Of a stretch of DNA of 64,000 bases, positions 36,255-46,716 are shown one piece after another. The stretch lies in assembly GCA_965224745.1 (NCBI GenBank), contig CBDCZY010000002.1:62001-126000 (forward strand). Reading direction: 5' to 3'. Source of the DNA: CBDCZY01 sp965224745 (GTDB lineage Bacteria > Pseudomonadota > Gammaproteobacteria > Methylococcales > Methylomonadaceae). How positions within the stretch are numbered: the stretch's first letter is position 1; the number at the start of each line of letters is the position of its first letter. The translations under genes were made by a program, and so were the position numbers. Under the pieces are notes generated by a model. It was not told the DNA's origin. It searched no databases and saw only the letters and a program-made list of their open reading frames with translations.

Positions 36255-39200
36255 TAAGCGCTTTGGAAAATTTTTGTAATCTATCTAAAAGCTCATCGGA
36301 AGGATGCACCCGCCATTCATCCCCGAGTTGAAGAGTAGCCTTTGCTACACCCGAATCATAGTCGATGATAATAGGGCAACCTTGCCCGCAAAAAGGTTGG
36401 AGGATTCCTTGTAATCGATGTAAAAAATCTTCTTCTGCGTGACTCGTATCTGATTGATGCCAATTAACGACCAAGCAACGTGCAAAGCTGGTTCTTGCTT
36501 GTTCAATGCTAAACAGTTTTTCAGCTGTCAATTGGGCCGCACCCGAAAAATCGCTCATTTTTAATTCACCTTCTGCGATAATCAGCATATCTTTTGATAA
36601 ATTGTCGCGGTATTCTTCATAAACTGCGGGCAGAATGACAATTTCAATTCTTGCACTTTGATCGTCCACAGTCATATAGGCCATGGTTTTACCTTTTTTA
36701 GTTTGGCGGGTTCGTAAATCAACCATCAGCCCCGCCAGTCTGGCAGTCATTTTTGCCCGCGAACGCTCAGCCTTCTCCATCAAAGCTCTTATCTTTCCAT
36801 GGGTAAAATGAGCTAACTCGACTTCATATTGTTTAATCGGATGCCCCGTTAAATAGAGACCCAGCGTTTGCTTTTCTGCCATCAAACGTTCATTTTCTGT
36901 CCAAGGTTCAACAGTTTTAATGTAGTTTTCTGACTGTTCAGTTCCGTTTGGGCCATTGTCTAAACCAAACAAGTCATCTTGTCCAGACAGAGTCATTTTA
37001 CTTCGTTGTTCAGCAGTCTTTAAAGCGATCGCTAGAATGGATATGTGAGCGGCACGATTAATACCAAAAACGTCAAACGAGCCGGCTCTTATCAAGGCTT
37101 CAAGTACTCTGCGGTTTACTTTTCTTAAATCAACTCTTTGGCATAAATCAAACACGTCAGCAAATACACCGTCACTTTTTCGCTGCTGTAAAATCTCATC
37201 AATCGCTGATTGACCTACACCTTTGATGGCTGCTAACCCATAAAAAATCGTTTGCTCCCCCACCACTGTAAATTTAAGGTTGGATAGGTTGATGTTCGGA
37301 GGATCAATCGTTAAGCCCATGCTACGGCATTCTTCAATTAGCATAACGACTTTGTCCGTATTATCCATATCTGACGACAATACCGCCGCCATAAAAGCTG
37401 CCGGGAAATGAGTTTTCAACCACGCCGTTTGGTAAGCAACCAGAGCGTACGCAGCCGAATGTGATTTGTTGAATCCATAGCCAGCAAACTTCTCCATTAA
37501 ATTAAAAATATAGGTGGCTACCGACTCCTCAACACCTTTACTAACTGCCCCCTCGGTAAATTGTACTCTTTGCTTGGCCATTTCTTCGGGCTTCTTTTTT
37601 CCCATCGCTCGCCTTAAAAGGTCAGCGCTGCCCAAGGTATAACCGGCCATTTCCAAAGCAATTTGCATGACTTGCTCTTGATATAAAATAACGCCATTAG
37701 TCGACTTTAGAATTGGCTCCAACAAAGGATGAGCATACTCTGCTTTTGCCCGGCCATGCTTAACATTGACATAGTCATCGACCATGCCAGACTCAAGCGG
37801 CCCTGGTCTGAATAGTGCGACTAAAGCAATAATGTCTTCAAAACAGTCGGGCTGCATTTTTCTAATCAGCTCTTTAATACCCCTCGACTCCAATTGGAAA
37901 ACGGCAGTCGTCGCACTTTTTTTAAGTAGCTCATAAGTTTTTGGATCTTCACGATGAATACGGTCAATATCAATCGGTTCTTCAGCGGTCAGGGCGCGTT
38001 GTTCGTTAATCGTTTTAAGTGCCCAATCGATTATGGTAAGTGTTCTTAGACCAAGAAAATCGAATTTAACCAACCCAACACTTTCGACATCATCTTTGTC
38101 GAATTGGGTCACTAAATTCCCTCCTCCCTGTTCGCAGAATAGAGGACTGAAGTCAGTTAAAGGACTTGGCGATATCACCACACCACCGGCGTGTTTACCA
38201 GCATTTCGAGCAACACCCTCTAATGAAAGTGCCATATCGATTAAATTCTTGACTTCTTCATCGGTATCATAAAGCTGACGCAATTCTTCAGCATCTTCTA
38301 ATGCTTTTTGCAGCGTAATCCCCAGTTCAAACGGTATCAGTTTGGCGAGCTTATCGACAAACCCGTAGCCATGCCCCATTACTCGGCCGACATCTCTGAC
38401 CACAGCCTTGGCGGCCATACTGCCAAAAGTAATAATTTGTGAAACGTGGTCCCGGCCATATTTATTGGCTACATAATCAATAACTTCATCGCGTCGATCC
38501 ATACAAAAATCGATATCAAAATCAGGCATAGATACACGTTCTGGATTTAAAAACCGTTCAAATAACAAGTTAAATTCCAGGGGATCTAAATCTGTAATGT
38601 TTAGTGCATAAGCGACAATGGAGCCAGCACCTGAACCTCGCCCTGGCCCGACAGGGATATCCTGTTTTTTTGCCCATTGGATAAAGTCGGCAACGATCAT
38701 GAAATAGCCCGGGAAGCCCATTTGGATAATGACGTCTAATTCAATTGCTAAACGTTCCCAATAGCGTTTAAGATTTTCCTCAATCGTTCCTTGACCCACT
38801 GGCGGGTGAAGCTTTAACCGCTCTTCGAGCCCAGATTTTGACTCGGTTCGAAAATAGTCATTGAGAGTCATACCTTGGGGTACTGCAAAATCTGGCAGAT
38901 AACTCTGGCCAAAGGTCAGCTCCAAATTGCAACGTTTTGCAATCTCCACGGTATTTTCCAACGCTTCCGGCAGATCCGAAAACAACTCTACCATTTCTTC
39001 GGGGCTTTTTAGGTATTGCAGCCTGGTATAGTCTTTGGGTCGCCTTGGGTCACCCAAGATTCGTCCTTGATTGATGCAAACTCTTGCTTCATGCGATGCA
39101 AAATCATCCTGCTTTAAAAAACGGACATCGTTAGTGGCTACCACCGGCAAATCAATTTCCTCTGCAAGAGAAACAGCTTGTTCAATATAAATTTTTTCAT

Positions 39201-39726
39201 GCGGTTTCCCTACACGTTGTAATTCCAAGTAATAACGATCTTTAAAACAAGCTGCCCAGCCCTTTAAGTATCGAGTTGCCTGAGGTAAATTGTCTGCAAC
39301 AATTGATCTTCCAGCATCACCTTGCTGTGCACCTGATAACGCTATAAGTCCGTTATTATGTTGCTCTACCCACTCTCTTTGGAGCATCGGCACACCTTGA
39401 TGTTGACCCTGCTGATAGCCCATAGAAATCAATTTTGTCAAAGCGTTATAGCCCGAATTATTCTGCACTAAAAGCGTCATCCTGAAAGGCGCTGCAGGTT
39501 CGGTAGGATTAAAAATAAAGACATCCGAACCAACGATAGGCTTAATCCCTTGCGCAGTCGCCACATTATAGAATTTCACTAACGAAAAAAGATTAGACTG
39601 TTCTGTGATCGCAACGGCTGGCATGTTCATTTCAACCAAGTGCTTGACTAGAGGTTTTATTTTGACGATACCGTCAACCAACGAATATTCTGTATGAAGT
39701 CTTAGATGAATAAAGTCGATGGCCAT
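36232..39726 (-). CDS. dnaE: DNA polymerase III alpha subunit
   Basis: 1164 residues, the standard DnaE1 length. The N-terminal PHP domain starts FIHLRLHTEYSLVDGIVK. The polymerase active site shows GPGRGSGAGSIVAYAL, PDFDIDFCMDRRDEV (two catalytic aspartates) and LVKFDFLGLRTLT (third). Downstream are the helix-hairpin-helix region, an OB domain near ARLAGLMVDLRTRQTKKGK and the tau-binding tail. It is the replicative polymerase. It lies 8 bp after rnhB, the classical rnhB-dnaE order. Confidence 0.97.
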   Translation of the reverse strand: MAIDFIHLRLHTEYSLVDGIVKIKPLVKHLVEMNMPAVAITEQSNLFSLVKFYNVATAQGIKPIVGSDVFIFNPTEPAAPFRMTLLVQNNSGYNALTKLISMGYQQGQHQGVPMLQREWVEQHNNGLIALSGAQQGDAGRSIVADNLPQATRYLKGWAACFKDRYYLELQRVGKPHEKIYIEQAVSLAEEIDLPVVATNDVRFLKQDDFASHEARVCINQGRILGDPRRPKDYTRLQYLKSPEEMVELFSDLPEALENTVEIAKRCNLELTFGQSYLPDFAVPQGMTLNDYFRTESKSGLEERLKLHPPVGQGTIEENLKRYWERLAIELDVIIQMGFPGYFMIVADFIQWAKKQDIPVGPGRGSGAGSIVAYALNITDLDPLEFNLLFERFLNPERVSMPDFDIDFCMDRRDEVIDYVANKYGRDHVSQIITFGSMAAKAVVRDVGRVMGHGYGFVDKLAKLIPFELGITLQKALEDAEELRQLYDTDEEVKNLIDMALSLEGVARNAGKHAGGVVISPSPLTDFSPLFCEQGGGNLVTQFDKDDVESVGLVKFDFLGLRTLTIIDWALKTINEQRALTAEEPIDIDRIHREDPKTYELLKKSATTAVFQLESRGIKELIRKMQPDCFEDIIALVALFRPGPLESGMVDDYVNVKHGRAKAEYAHPLLEPILKSTNGVILYQEQVMQIALEMAGYTLGSADLLRRAMGKKKPEEMAKQRVQFTEGAVSKGVEESVATYIFNLMEKFAGYGFNKSHSAAYALVAYQTAWLKTHFPAAFMAAVLSSDMDNTDKVVMLIEECRSMGLTIDPPNINLSNLKFTVVGEQTIFYGLAAIKGVGQSAIDEILQQRKSDGVFADVFDLCQRVDLRKVNRRVLEALIRAGSFDVFGINRAAHISILAIALKTAEQRSKMTLSGQDDLFGLDNGPNGTEQSENYIKTVEPWTENERLMAEKQTLGLYLTGHPIKQYEVELAHFTHGKIRALMEKAERSRAKMTARLAGLMVDLRTRQTKKGKTMAYMTVDDQSARIEIVILPAVYEEYRDNLSKDMLIIAEGELKMSDFSGAAQLTAEKLFSIEQARTSFARCLVVNWHQSDTSHAEEDFLHRLQGILQPFCGQGCPIIIDYDSGVAKATLQLGDEWRVHPSDELLDRLQKFSKALNVNVKYR

Positions 39727-39734
39727 GATTAAGC

Positions 39735-40319
39735 TTAACTGGACAGTTGGAGTAACTTTTTGACGGGTGCGTAACTTTTTCGGTGAACAGGCGTTATACC
39801 TTTTTCCATCAATATTTTTTTATGCAAAACGGTAGGATAACCTTTATGTCTGGCAAACTGATAGCCAGGATATAACACATCCATTAGTGCCATTTCGTTG
39901 TCTCTAGCTACTTTAGCCAAAATAGAAGCAGCAGAAATTTCAGCATGGAGTTGATCACCTTTTATAATACTTTCTCCTGGTATATCTGTTTCTGGATAAA
40001 AGCTACCATCCACTCTGACCCAATCTGGTCTAGGCCGTAAAACCTGAATGGCTCTTTGCATGGCAAGTAATGAGGCTTGCAAAATATTAATTCGATCTAC
40101 CTCACTCGCTTCAGCACGCCCAATAGCCCAACTTAAAGTGTTTTTTTGAATCTTCTCTGCAAGAACTAAGCGCTGCTCTGCTGCTAGTTGTTTGGAATCT
40201 CGCAAACCGGGAATAACATGATCAGGATCTAAGATAACAGCGGCAACCACCACAGGGCCAAAAATACAACCTCTTCCAACTTCATCGACCCCTGCAACAA
40301 GTTGTTTTAACGATGCCAT
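39735..40319 (-). CDS. rnhB: Ribonuclease HII
   Basis: 194 residues. VAGVDEVGRGCIFGPVVVAAVIL holds the first catalytic Asp-Glu pair and the G-R-G loop, RVDGSF the third acidic residue and SAASILAKVARD the fourth region. It removes ribonucleotides from DNA and RNA primers. It is directly upstream of dnaE. Confidence 0.96.
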   Translation of the reverse strand: MASLKQLVAGVDEVGRGCIFGPVVVAAVILDPDHVIPGLRDSKQLAAEQRLVLAEKIQKNTLSWAIGRAEASEVDRINILQASLLAMQRAIQVLRPRPDWVRVDGSFYPETDIPGESIIKGDQLHAEISAASILAKVARDNEMALMDVLYPGYQFARHKGYPTVLHKKILMEKGITPVHRKSYAPVKKLLQLSS

Positions 40320-40571
40320 GATGTAACCCCGAACGCAGAATGAACCGAACGATAATATGATGCTTGGTTAAGTCAATTTAATTGAAGGCCATAACAATTT
40401 TTTTAGAATTCAAAGCGACGTTGACGGCTCTTTATTGTTAATTACTCAACGCCAGAAAAAACAACCAAGCTTTTGTGTTGAAAAGCAACCACCAGCGATA
40501 AGGCTGATTATCACAACTATCTCTTTGCTTCTAAAAACGACGCGTTTTAGCGATTCTATTCTCTAAGGAAA

Positions 40572-41342
40572 TCAGCGCAAGATACCTCGTGTCACATTGC
40601 GCAAAAAGCTTACGATTTCAGATAGTTCAGAACAGTCGCCGGCCATATCTTCCATTTGCTCTACGGCATCTTCTAATCGAAGGTTAGACTTATAAAGTAT
40701 TTTGTATGCCTTTCTGATTAGGCGGATAGACTCTGGACTGCTCCCACAACGTTCGAGCCCTACTGAATTGATACCATGCGGCCTTGTCGGGCGGCCACCT
40801 ACCATCACATAAGGCGGTATATCCTGAGTGATAGCACTACCCATTGCAGAAAAGCTATGTTGGCCTATTTGGGTAAATTGATGAACCAATGTAAAACCGC
40901 CTAGAATCGCATAATCTTGAACATGAACATGTCCCGCTAGAGAGGCGCCATTGGCCATAATCACATCATTGGCTATGACACAATCGTGTGCGACATGCGT
41001 GTAAGCCATAAACAGGTTACCGTTACCAATACTTGTAACACCCCGATCTTGCTGTGTACCGCGGTGCATGGTACAAAACTCACGAATGGCATTGTTATCG
41101 CCTATTTCAAGTCGAGTCACTTCTTTTGCATATTTCTTGTCTTGGGGATCTTCTCCCAGCGACGTAAATTGGTAGATTTGATTATTGCGACCAATAGTGG
41201 TCGGGCCTTTGATTACAACATGCGGACCAACAACCGTTCCAGAGTCTATATGAACATCAGGACCAATAACCGAAAACGGCCCAATCGTTACATCTTCAGC
41301 GATGTCTGCATTGGTGTCGATAACAGATTTAGGGTCAATCAA
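40572..41342 (-). CDS. lpxA: UDP-N-acetylglucosamine acyltransferase LpxA
   Basis: 256 residues if the TTG at 41342 is used. I prefer it because the protein then begins (M)IDPKSVI, matching MIDKSAFV of E. coli LpxA, a ggaga site lies at good spacing, and it starts 2 bp after the fabZ stop; the GTG at 41366 would overlap fabZ. Hexapeptide-repeat sequence runs through residues ~10-190 and the catalytic His lies in HVAHDCVI. It performs the first step of lipid A synthesis. lpxB, often next, is absent here. Confidence 0.94.
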   Translation of the reverse strand: MIDPKSVIDTNADIAEDVTIGPFSVIGPDVHIDSGTVVGPHVVIKGPTTIGRNNQIYQFTSLGEDPQDKKYAKEVTRLEIGDNNAIREFCTMHRGTQQDRGVTSIGNGNLFMAYTHVAHDCVIANDVIMANGASLAGHVHVQDYAILGGFTLVHQFTQIGQHSFSAMGSAITQDIPPYVMVGGRPTRPHGINSVGLERCGSSPESIRLIRKAYKILYKSNLRLEDAVEQMEDMAGDCSELSEIVSFLRNVTRGILR

Positions 41343-41344
41343 TC

Positions 41345-41779
41345 TTACTTCTCCGCTGCAGCGCACATAATTTCAGCACTGGCAACAAATTCATCATCAA
41401 CAGAGGCTTTACAAGAAAACGACCAAATATTTTTTTTGTGGCGAACATAATTGGCTTCCAGTATCAGTTGGTCACCCGGCACCACAGGTCTTTTAAAGCG
41501 AACTTTATCTAATCCGACCAAAAAATAAGTCATACCCTTCCCCAAGATTTCAGGCTCTGTTTCTGACGCCAAAAGGCCGGTGGCCTGTGCAAGAGCCTCC
41601 ATTATCAATACGCCAGGCATAATTTGCATATGGGGGAAATGACCCTGAAAATAGGGTTCGTTATAAGTTACATTTTTAATCGCCAATAATCGTTTACGAG
41701 GTTCACACTCAATCACTCTGTCAACCAGTAAGAAAGGATAGCGATGCGGTAAAAATTCTTGTATTTGTTTAATATCCAA
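41345..41779 (-). CDS. fabZ: 3-hydroxyacyl-ACP dehydratase FabZ
   Basis: 144 residues. FLPHRYPFLLVDRV, the catalytic histidine in GHFPHMQIMPGVLIMEALAQ and the glutamate in that same block identify the hot-dog-fold dehydratase. It supplies fatty acids for phospholipid and lipid A. It is followed at once by lpxA. The usual lpxD between skp and fabZ is missing; the 133 bp upstream hold no gene. Confidence 0.95.
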   Translation of the reverse strand: MDIKQIQEFLPHRYPFLLVDRVIECEPRKRLLAIKNVTYNEPYFQGHFPHMQIMPGVLIMEALAQATGLLASETEPEILGKGMTYFLVGLDKVRFKRPVVPGDQLILEANYVRHKKNIWSFSCKASVDDEFVASAEIMCAAAEK

Positions 41780-41912
41780 TGGAACAACCTTAATTAAATG
41801 ACTGAGTTATATCCAAACGGCGACCTCCCCAGGCATATACGCTCAGACACTTTATTTGTAACAACGACGAAGTAAATTATGCGCTTATTTAAGACCTAAA
41901 AATCCTAATACT

Positions 41913-42413
41913 TTAGTTTTCAAGAGTCGCTAATTTTTCTTGTACTTTTTCGGTTACATCAATTTTGGAACTCGCATAGATAACGCCATCAGTTAACAGA
42001 AGATCAAACTCCTCTTCTTTTGCAATTTCTTTTATGGCATCCATAATACGTTCTTGTAATTTACCTAATTCTTCATTACGCCTAATATTAAAATCTTCGC
42101 TAAATTCTTGTTGAGATCGTTTGGCTTCTCGCTTTTTCCCCAAAATTTCTCGCTCTAATTTTAAGCGCTCTGATTCACTTAGAACAGCAGCATCCCGAGA
42201 CAAATTCTCTTCTAATTTGACAATGGCTTTTTGTTGCGAAACGAGTTGCTTGTCTCGTGGCGAAAATTCTTTTTCCAACTGCTTTTTGGCTTTCTCGGCC
42301 TGAGGGGCTTTTTCAAGAACCTTTGGAACATTGACGAAACCAATCTTAATATCATCAGCATAGAGATTGGTCACACCAAAAAGTAAGACCAATAAAAGTA
42401 TATTTTTTAACAT
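41913..42413 (-). CDS. skp: Periplasmic chaperone Skp/OmpH
   Basis: 166 residues: a signal peptide (MLKNILLLVLLFGVTNLYA), then DDIKIGFVNVPKVLEKAP and a long Lys/Glu-rich coiled-coil (~35-125), the tentacles of the trimeric Skp jellyfish fold. It binds unfolded outer-membrane proteins on their way to BamA. It lies about 150 bp downstream of bamA. Confidence 0.92.
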   Translation of the reverse strand: MLKNILLLVLLFGVTNLYADDIKIGFVNVPKVLEKAPQAEKAKKQLEKEFSPRDKQLVSQQKAIVKLEENLSRDAAVLSESERLKLEREILGKKREAKRSQQEFSEDFNIRRNEELGKLQERIMDAIKEIAKEEEFDLLLTDGVIYASSKIDVTEKVQEKLATLEN

Positions 42414-42561
42414 GTAATCAACCTAATTGTTTAAATTCTGAATGGCTAGAGTTGTAGTTAGCATCGTTTGGATGCGTTATTCGGTACATTATAAATAATT
42501 TTTTTCATCGTATTATAATCTTTCAACAAGCACTCAACTAATTTGCATAAATTTCTCACTC

Positions 42562-44988
42562 TTAGAAGCCTGAACCAAAAGTGAACTGAAACATACGAAT
42601 GTTATCACCATCCTGCTTGTTCAGTGGAAGTGCAAAACTGACTGAAATCGCGCCAAAAGGTGAAAGCCACTCACCTGATACACCGGCTGAATATCTTAAC
42701 CCAGTCTTACCCGTAATACTAAAATTGTCACTTACACTACCTGCATCAAAAAAAGCACCTAAACGCACTGATTTATTATCTGTAAAAAAAGGTACCGGGA
42801 ATAACAATTCTGCACCACCGACAATTTTAGTCGATCCACCCAGAGGCGATCCATTAACTGGTTTTCCATCAGCTGTCAAAGGTAAATGATCTGAGCCCAG
42901 CCGGGTATCTCTTGGCCCCAAAGTATTATCATTGTAACCCCTGACAGAATTAACACCACCAGCATAGTAGTTTTCGAAAAAAGGCAGCTCCTTGGATTTT
43001 CCATAACCATCGGCGTAAGCAATTTCACTGTGAAATCTCAGCGTCAAATCTTTAGCCAAAGGAAAATAAAATTGATTCTTAAAACTCGCTTTGTAGTACT
43101 GCAAATCACTGCCTGGCACGGTGACCAAACCCGTTAATCTTATTTGTTCACCATCTGTCGGGAAAACGGCTCGGTCAAGCGTATCATGTACCCAACCAAC
43201 AGATATGGGGAACGTTAAAAAATTTGCACTAGGGAATTGTTCTTCGTTCAAGGGTGCCTGGAATTCGCAACCCCCATTAAACTCACACGTAGTGGGTGTT
43301 CGTAATATAGTTTCCCCTGTTTCCGCTTCAAGAAACTCAATAATCTCTCTGGAGAAATTTCGCCCAGTTCTGAGCTTGGTGTATTTAGCATCCAAATTAA
43401 GGCTTATCCGGTCATATTCGCTTACTGGCATCCCAAAATTGATCCCTGCATACATGACATCTGTCGTGTAATTAGAAATATTAGCTTGTACCGCATCTGT
43501 TTTCGAATAGCCCAAATTAAAGCCAGAACTAACACCATCGACGGTAAAATACGGATTTTGAAAATCAAAGCGGTAAACGGTTGACACGTCACTGTTGTTA
43601 AACTCCAAACCAATCCGCTTGCCCGTTCCAAAGATATTATTTTCCGAAACACGGGCATTAAAAATCAGCCCTTGTGTTTGAGAGAAGCCGACCCCTGCTT
43701 GTAAATTACCGGATGCTCTTTCAGTCACTTTAAAATTAACATCGATTTGATCATCAGCGCCTACCACTGGCGGTGTCTCAACTGAAACTTCTTCAAAAAA
43801 ACCTAGTCTCTCCAAACGCTGTTTGGAACGTTCTATTTTTTGGGTAGATGCCCAGCTCGACTCCATTTGGCGCATTTCCCGGCGTATTACTTCATCACGA
43901 GTCTTGGTGTTTCCCTGAGCATTAATACTTTTCACGTAGACTCTTTTGCCTGGGTCAACAAAAAAAGTCATATCGACAGTTTTTGTTTCATCATCGATAT
44001 CCGGCACCATATTGACATTGGCAAAAGCATAACCTTCTTCACCCAATCGCTCGGAAATAGCATTTGAGGTAAGTGTTGCTTGCTTGCGAGAGAACACTTC
44101 TTCGGGACCAATTTCTGCCAGCGCTGCCAACTCTTCAGGATCAACCACTAAATTACCTGTCAACTTAACGCTGTTGAGTTTATATAATGCCCCTTCTTTC
44201 ACATTCACCGTAATAAAGATCTCTTTTTTATCGGGCGTGATTGAAACTTGTGTCGATTCAATTGAAAATTGAATATAGCCTCGGTCCAGATAATATGACT
44301 TGAGCCTTTCTAAATCTGCCCCTAATTTTTGCTTTGAGTATTGATCGTCTTTTAAGTAAAAAGACAGCAAATTGGTGGTGTCTAATTCAAATTCGCCTAA
44401 TAGTTCATCATCCTTAAACACTGAATTGCCGACCACATTAATTAATTTAATTTTTGCAACCTGACCTTCTGCAATTTTAATTTTGACGCCCACTCGGTTA
44501 CGAGTTAACGGAGCAACCTCTGTATCAATTTTTACGCCATATTTCCCGCGATTGAAATATTGCTGGCGCATTTCCATTTCAACTTTATCGAGAATTTGCT
44601 GGTTAAATACTTTACCTTCAGACAAACCAATGTTTTTGAGTGCTTTTAGTAATTCTTCCGAGCTTAAATCTTCATTTCCATCAATAATAATCTTGGCGAT
44701 TGATGGCCTTTCTACCAGTTCAATGACTAAAGTATCTTCCTCTCTGCCAATAATAACATCAGTAAAAAAACCCGTTTTGAACAAAGACCTGATAGCCGGC
44801 CCTACATCACTGGGTGCAAAGCTATCTCCCTTGTTAACCTGTAAATAGTTGTAGACTGTTCCCGCTGAAATTCGCTGTAGACCCTTAACCTCAATATTTT
44901 TGACAATGAACGAATCTCCCTTCGCTAAAACTGATTGAGAATATAGTAATACGATAGAAAGAAATAGCGAGAAAGCTCCAAATTTCAT
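42562..44988 (-). CDS. bamA: Outer-membrane protein assembly factor BamA
   Basis: 808 residues: signal peptide, five POTRA domains (first FIVKNIEVKGLQRISAGTVY, last KSINAQGNTKTRDEVI) and a C-terminal 16-stranded barrel with the conserved VRGYNDNTLGPRD loop. The C-terminus ends MFQFTFGSGF, with the terminal aromatic expected for barrel proteins. It is the core of the Bam machine and the partner of SurA and Skp in this window. Confidence 0.96.
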   Translation of the reverse strand: MKFGAFSLFLSIVLLYSQSVLAKGDSFIVKNIEVKGLQRISAGTVYNYLQVNKGDSFAPSDVGPAIRSLFKTGFFTDVIIGREEDTLVIELVERPSIAKIIIDGNEDLSSEELLKALKNIGLSEGKVFNQQILDKVEMEMRQQYFNRGKYGVKIDTEVAPLTRNRVGVKIKIAEGQVAKIKLINVVGNSVFKDDELLGEFELDTTNLLSFYLKDDQYSKQKLGADLERLKSYYLDRGYIQFSIESTQVSITPDKKEIFITVNVKEGALYKLNSVKLTGNLVVDPEELAALAEIGPEEVFSRKQATLTSNAISERLGEEGYAFANVNMVPDIDDETKTVDMTFFVDPGKRVYVKSINAQGNTKTRDEVIRREMRQMESSWASTQKIERSKQRLERLGFFEEVSVETPPVVGADDQIDVNFKVTERASGNLQAGVGFSQTQGLIFNARVSENNIFGTGKRIGLEFNNSDVSTVYRFDFQNPYFTVDGVSSGFNLGYSKTDAVQANISNYTTDVMYAGINFGMPVSEYDRISLNLDAKYTKLRTGRNFSREIIEFLEAETGETILRTPTTCEFNGGCEFQAPLNEEQFPSANFLTFPISVGWVHDTLDRAVFPTDGEQIRLTGLVTVPGSDLQYYKASFKNQFYFPLAKDLTLRFHSEIAYADGYGKSKELPFFENYYAGGVNSVRGYNDNTLGPRDTRLGSDHLPLTADGKPVNGSPLGGSTKIVGGAELLFPVPFFTDNKSVRLGAFFDAGSVSDNFSITGKTGLRYSAGVSGEWLSPFGAISVSFALPLNKQDGDNIRMFQFTFGSGF

Positions 44989-45074
44989 TTTAATTATGCT
45001 TTAAGGGGGATTGACGAAGATTCAGCTTTGATTTATGGGGCGAGTATACCTTACCTATCGATATAATTCAGCCG

Positions 45075-46079
45075 TCAAGCCCGATCAAAAGGAAATGCCA
45101 ACACTGCATCGATAGTCGCAGTACCACAAATCAACATTAGCAGCCTATCCAAACCTAAAGCCACACCTGAACAATTTGGTAACCCAGATTTTAGAGCATC
45201 TAGTAAACGATTGTCTTTTTGTACTGTAAGCAGGTTTTTATCCAATCTCAGAGCATTCTCCTGATCGAAACGGCGTTCCTGTTCGACTGGATCTTGTAGT
45301 TCGTGAAATCCATTTGCCAACTCGACACCTTGCACAAACACCTCAAAACGATCGGCAACGCGCGGATCACTCAAATTAATGCGGGCTAACGCCGATTGTG
45401 AAGCTGGATAATGATACACAAAACACAATGCTTCATAGCCCAGGTTAGGCTGAACTAGATGACTAAACATAAAGTCTAACCAGACGGAAAAGTTATCTTC
45501 GCAAATAGCAGTCGCTTCCATAAACCCATGATTCTTAGCACAGCTTGTGAATTGTTCAATAGATGCCGTTAGCGGGTCAACCCCGGTATACCGTCGAAAT
45601 ATTTCTTGATAGCTAACTTTTTCGATGGTTTTTGAAAGGTCCAAATGGGTTAAAACAGTCTTTAGCAATAACGTTACTTCATCCATTAAATTATATATAT
45701 CAAAATCTATTCGATACCATTCCAATAAAGAAAATTCAGGATTGTGTAACGCTCCTTGTTCTTCTTTGCGAAAAGCTTTGCAGATTTGATAAATTGAACC
45801 AGACCCCGCTGCTAACAAACGTTTCATTGCAAATTCTGGTGACGTTTGCAGGAACATTGTTTGGTTCTTTCTCTGTACGTTGGAAACATCAAAAAAGTCC
45901 AAATGAGGGTCTGTACCTATATGTTGTCCCAATACAGGAGTTTCTACTTCCAGTATATTTTTATCCGTAAAAAACTGACGAATTGAAGCCAGCATTTTGG
46001 CTCGTAATTGCAACGTATCAAGATGACAGCACGGCTGCCAATCATTCAGCTTTTCATTAGTCTTTGACGCGAGAAACAT
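45075..46079 (-). CDS. epmA: EF-P--(R)-beta-lysine ligase
   Basis: 334 residues from the ATG at 46079; the frame to 46100 begins with a TTG. It is a truncated class II lysyl-tRNA-synthetase fold without the anticodon domain: ILEVETPVLGQHIGTDPHL, PEFAMKRLLAAGSGSIYQICKAFR (motif 2 region) and GVALGLDRLLMLICG (motif 3). It attaches beta-lysine to Lys34 of EF-P. It overlaps the end of efp by 23 bp, so the modifying enzyme and its substrate are co-translated. Confidence 0.94.
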   Translation of the reverse strand: MFLASKTNEKLNDWQPCCHLDTLQLRAKMLASIRQFFTDKNILEVETPVLGQHIGTDPHLDFFDVSNVQRKNQTMFLQTSPEFAMKRLLAAGSGSIYQICKAFRKEEQGALHNPEFSLLEWYRIDFDIYNLMDEVTLLLKTVLTHLDLSKTIEKVSYQEIFRRYTGVDPLTASIEQFTSCAKNHGFMEATAICEDNFSVWLDFMFSHLVQPNLGYEALCFVYHYPASQSALARINLSDPRVADRFEVFVQGVELANGFHELQDPVEQERRFDQENALRLDKNLLTVQKDNRLLDALKSGLPNCSGVALGLDRLLMLICGTATIDAVLAFPFDRA

Positions 46080-46626
46080 ATTCGCCAGTCCTGGTATCAA
46101 CTTTAATGACTTCGCCTGTCTGTACGAAAAGCGGCACTCTAACTACAGCGCCTGTTTCCAGAGTTGCCGGTTTACCGCCACCTCCCGAAGTATCACCCCT
46201 AACACCAGGATCGGTTTCCACGATCGCTAGCTCAACAAAATTGGGCGGAACAACTGACAAAGGGTTGCCATTCCAAAGTGTTACGATACAAGTATCTTGA
46301 TCTTTTAACCATAACTTCGAATCGCTTACCGCTTTTTCTTCAGCAGAATATTGCTCAAAAGTGTCTGGAGCCATAAAATGCCAAAACTCGCCATCGTTGT
46401 ATAGATACTGCATGCTAGTTTCATTCACATCTGCTGCCTCCAGGGATTCCCCAGATTTAAATGTTCTTTCGATAACACGACCATTTTTCAAATTTCTGAT
46501 CTTTACTCGACTAAATGCTTGTCCTTTACCAGGTTTGACGAATTCGTTTTCGACGATTGAGCAGGGATCGCCATCCAACATTACTTTGAGTCCACCTTTA
46601 AATTCGTTTGTACTGTAAGTTGCCAT
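46057..46626 (-). CDS. efp: Translation elongation factor P
   Basis: 189 residues from the ATG at 46626 (MATYSTNEFKGGLK), with gaggg upstream; the longer frame is spurious. The modified residue is Lys34 in KPGKGQAF. Domain III ends TGEYVSRVKD. EF-P rescues ribosomes stalled at polyproline; the Lys34 type needs EpmA and EpmB, both of which are adjacent. Confidence 0.97.
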   Translation of the reverse strand: MATYSTNEFKGGLKVMLDGDPCSIVENEFVKPGKGQAFSRVKIRNLKNGRVIERTFKSGESLEAADVNETSMQYLYNDGEFWHFMAPDTFEQYSAEEKAVSDSKLWLKDQDTCIVTLWNGNPLSVVPPNFVELAIVETDPGVRGDTSGGGGKPATLETGAVVRVPLFVQTGEVIKVDTRTGEYVSRVKD

Positions 46627-46716
46627 TAGTCCCTCTTCAAGAATAAATTTTGAGATAAAATTCGACCCATTATAATAGAGGCCATTCGCTAAATACATTT
46701 AATTTGAAATAAATAA

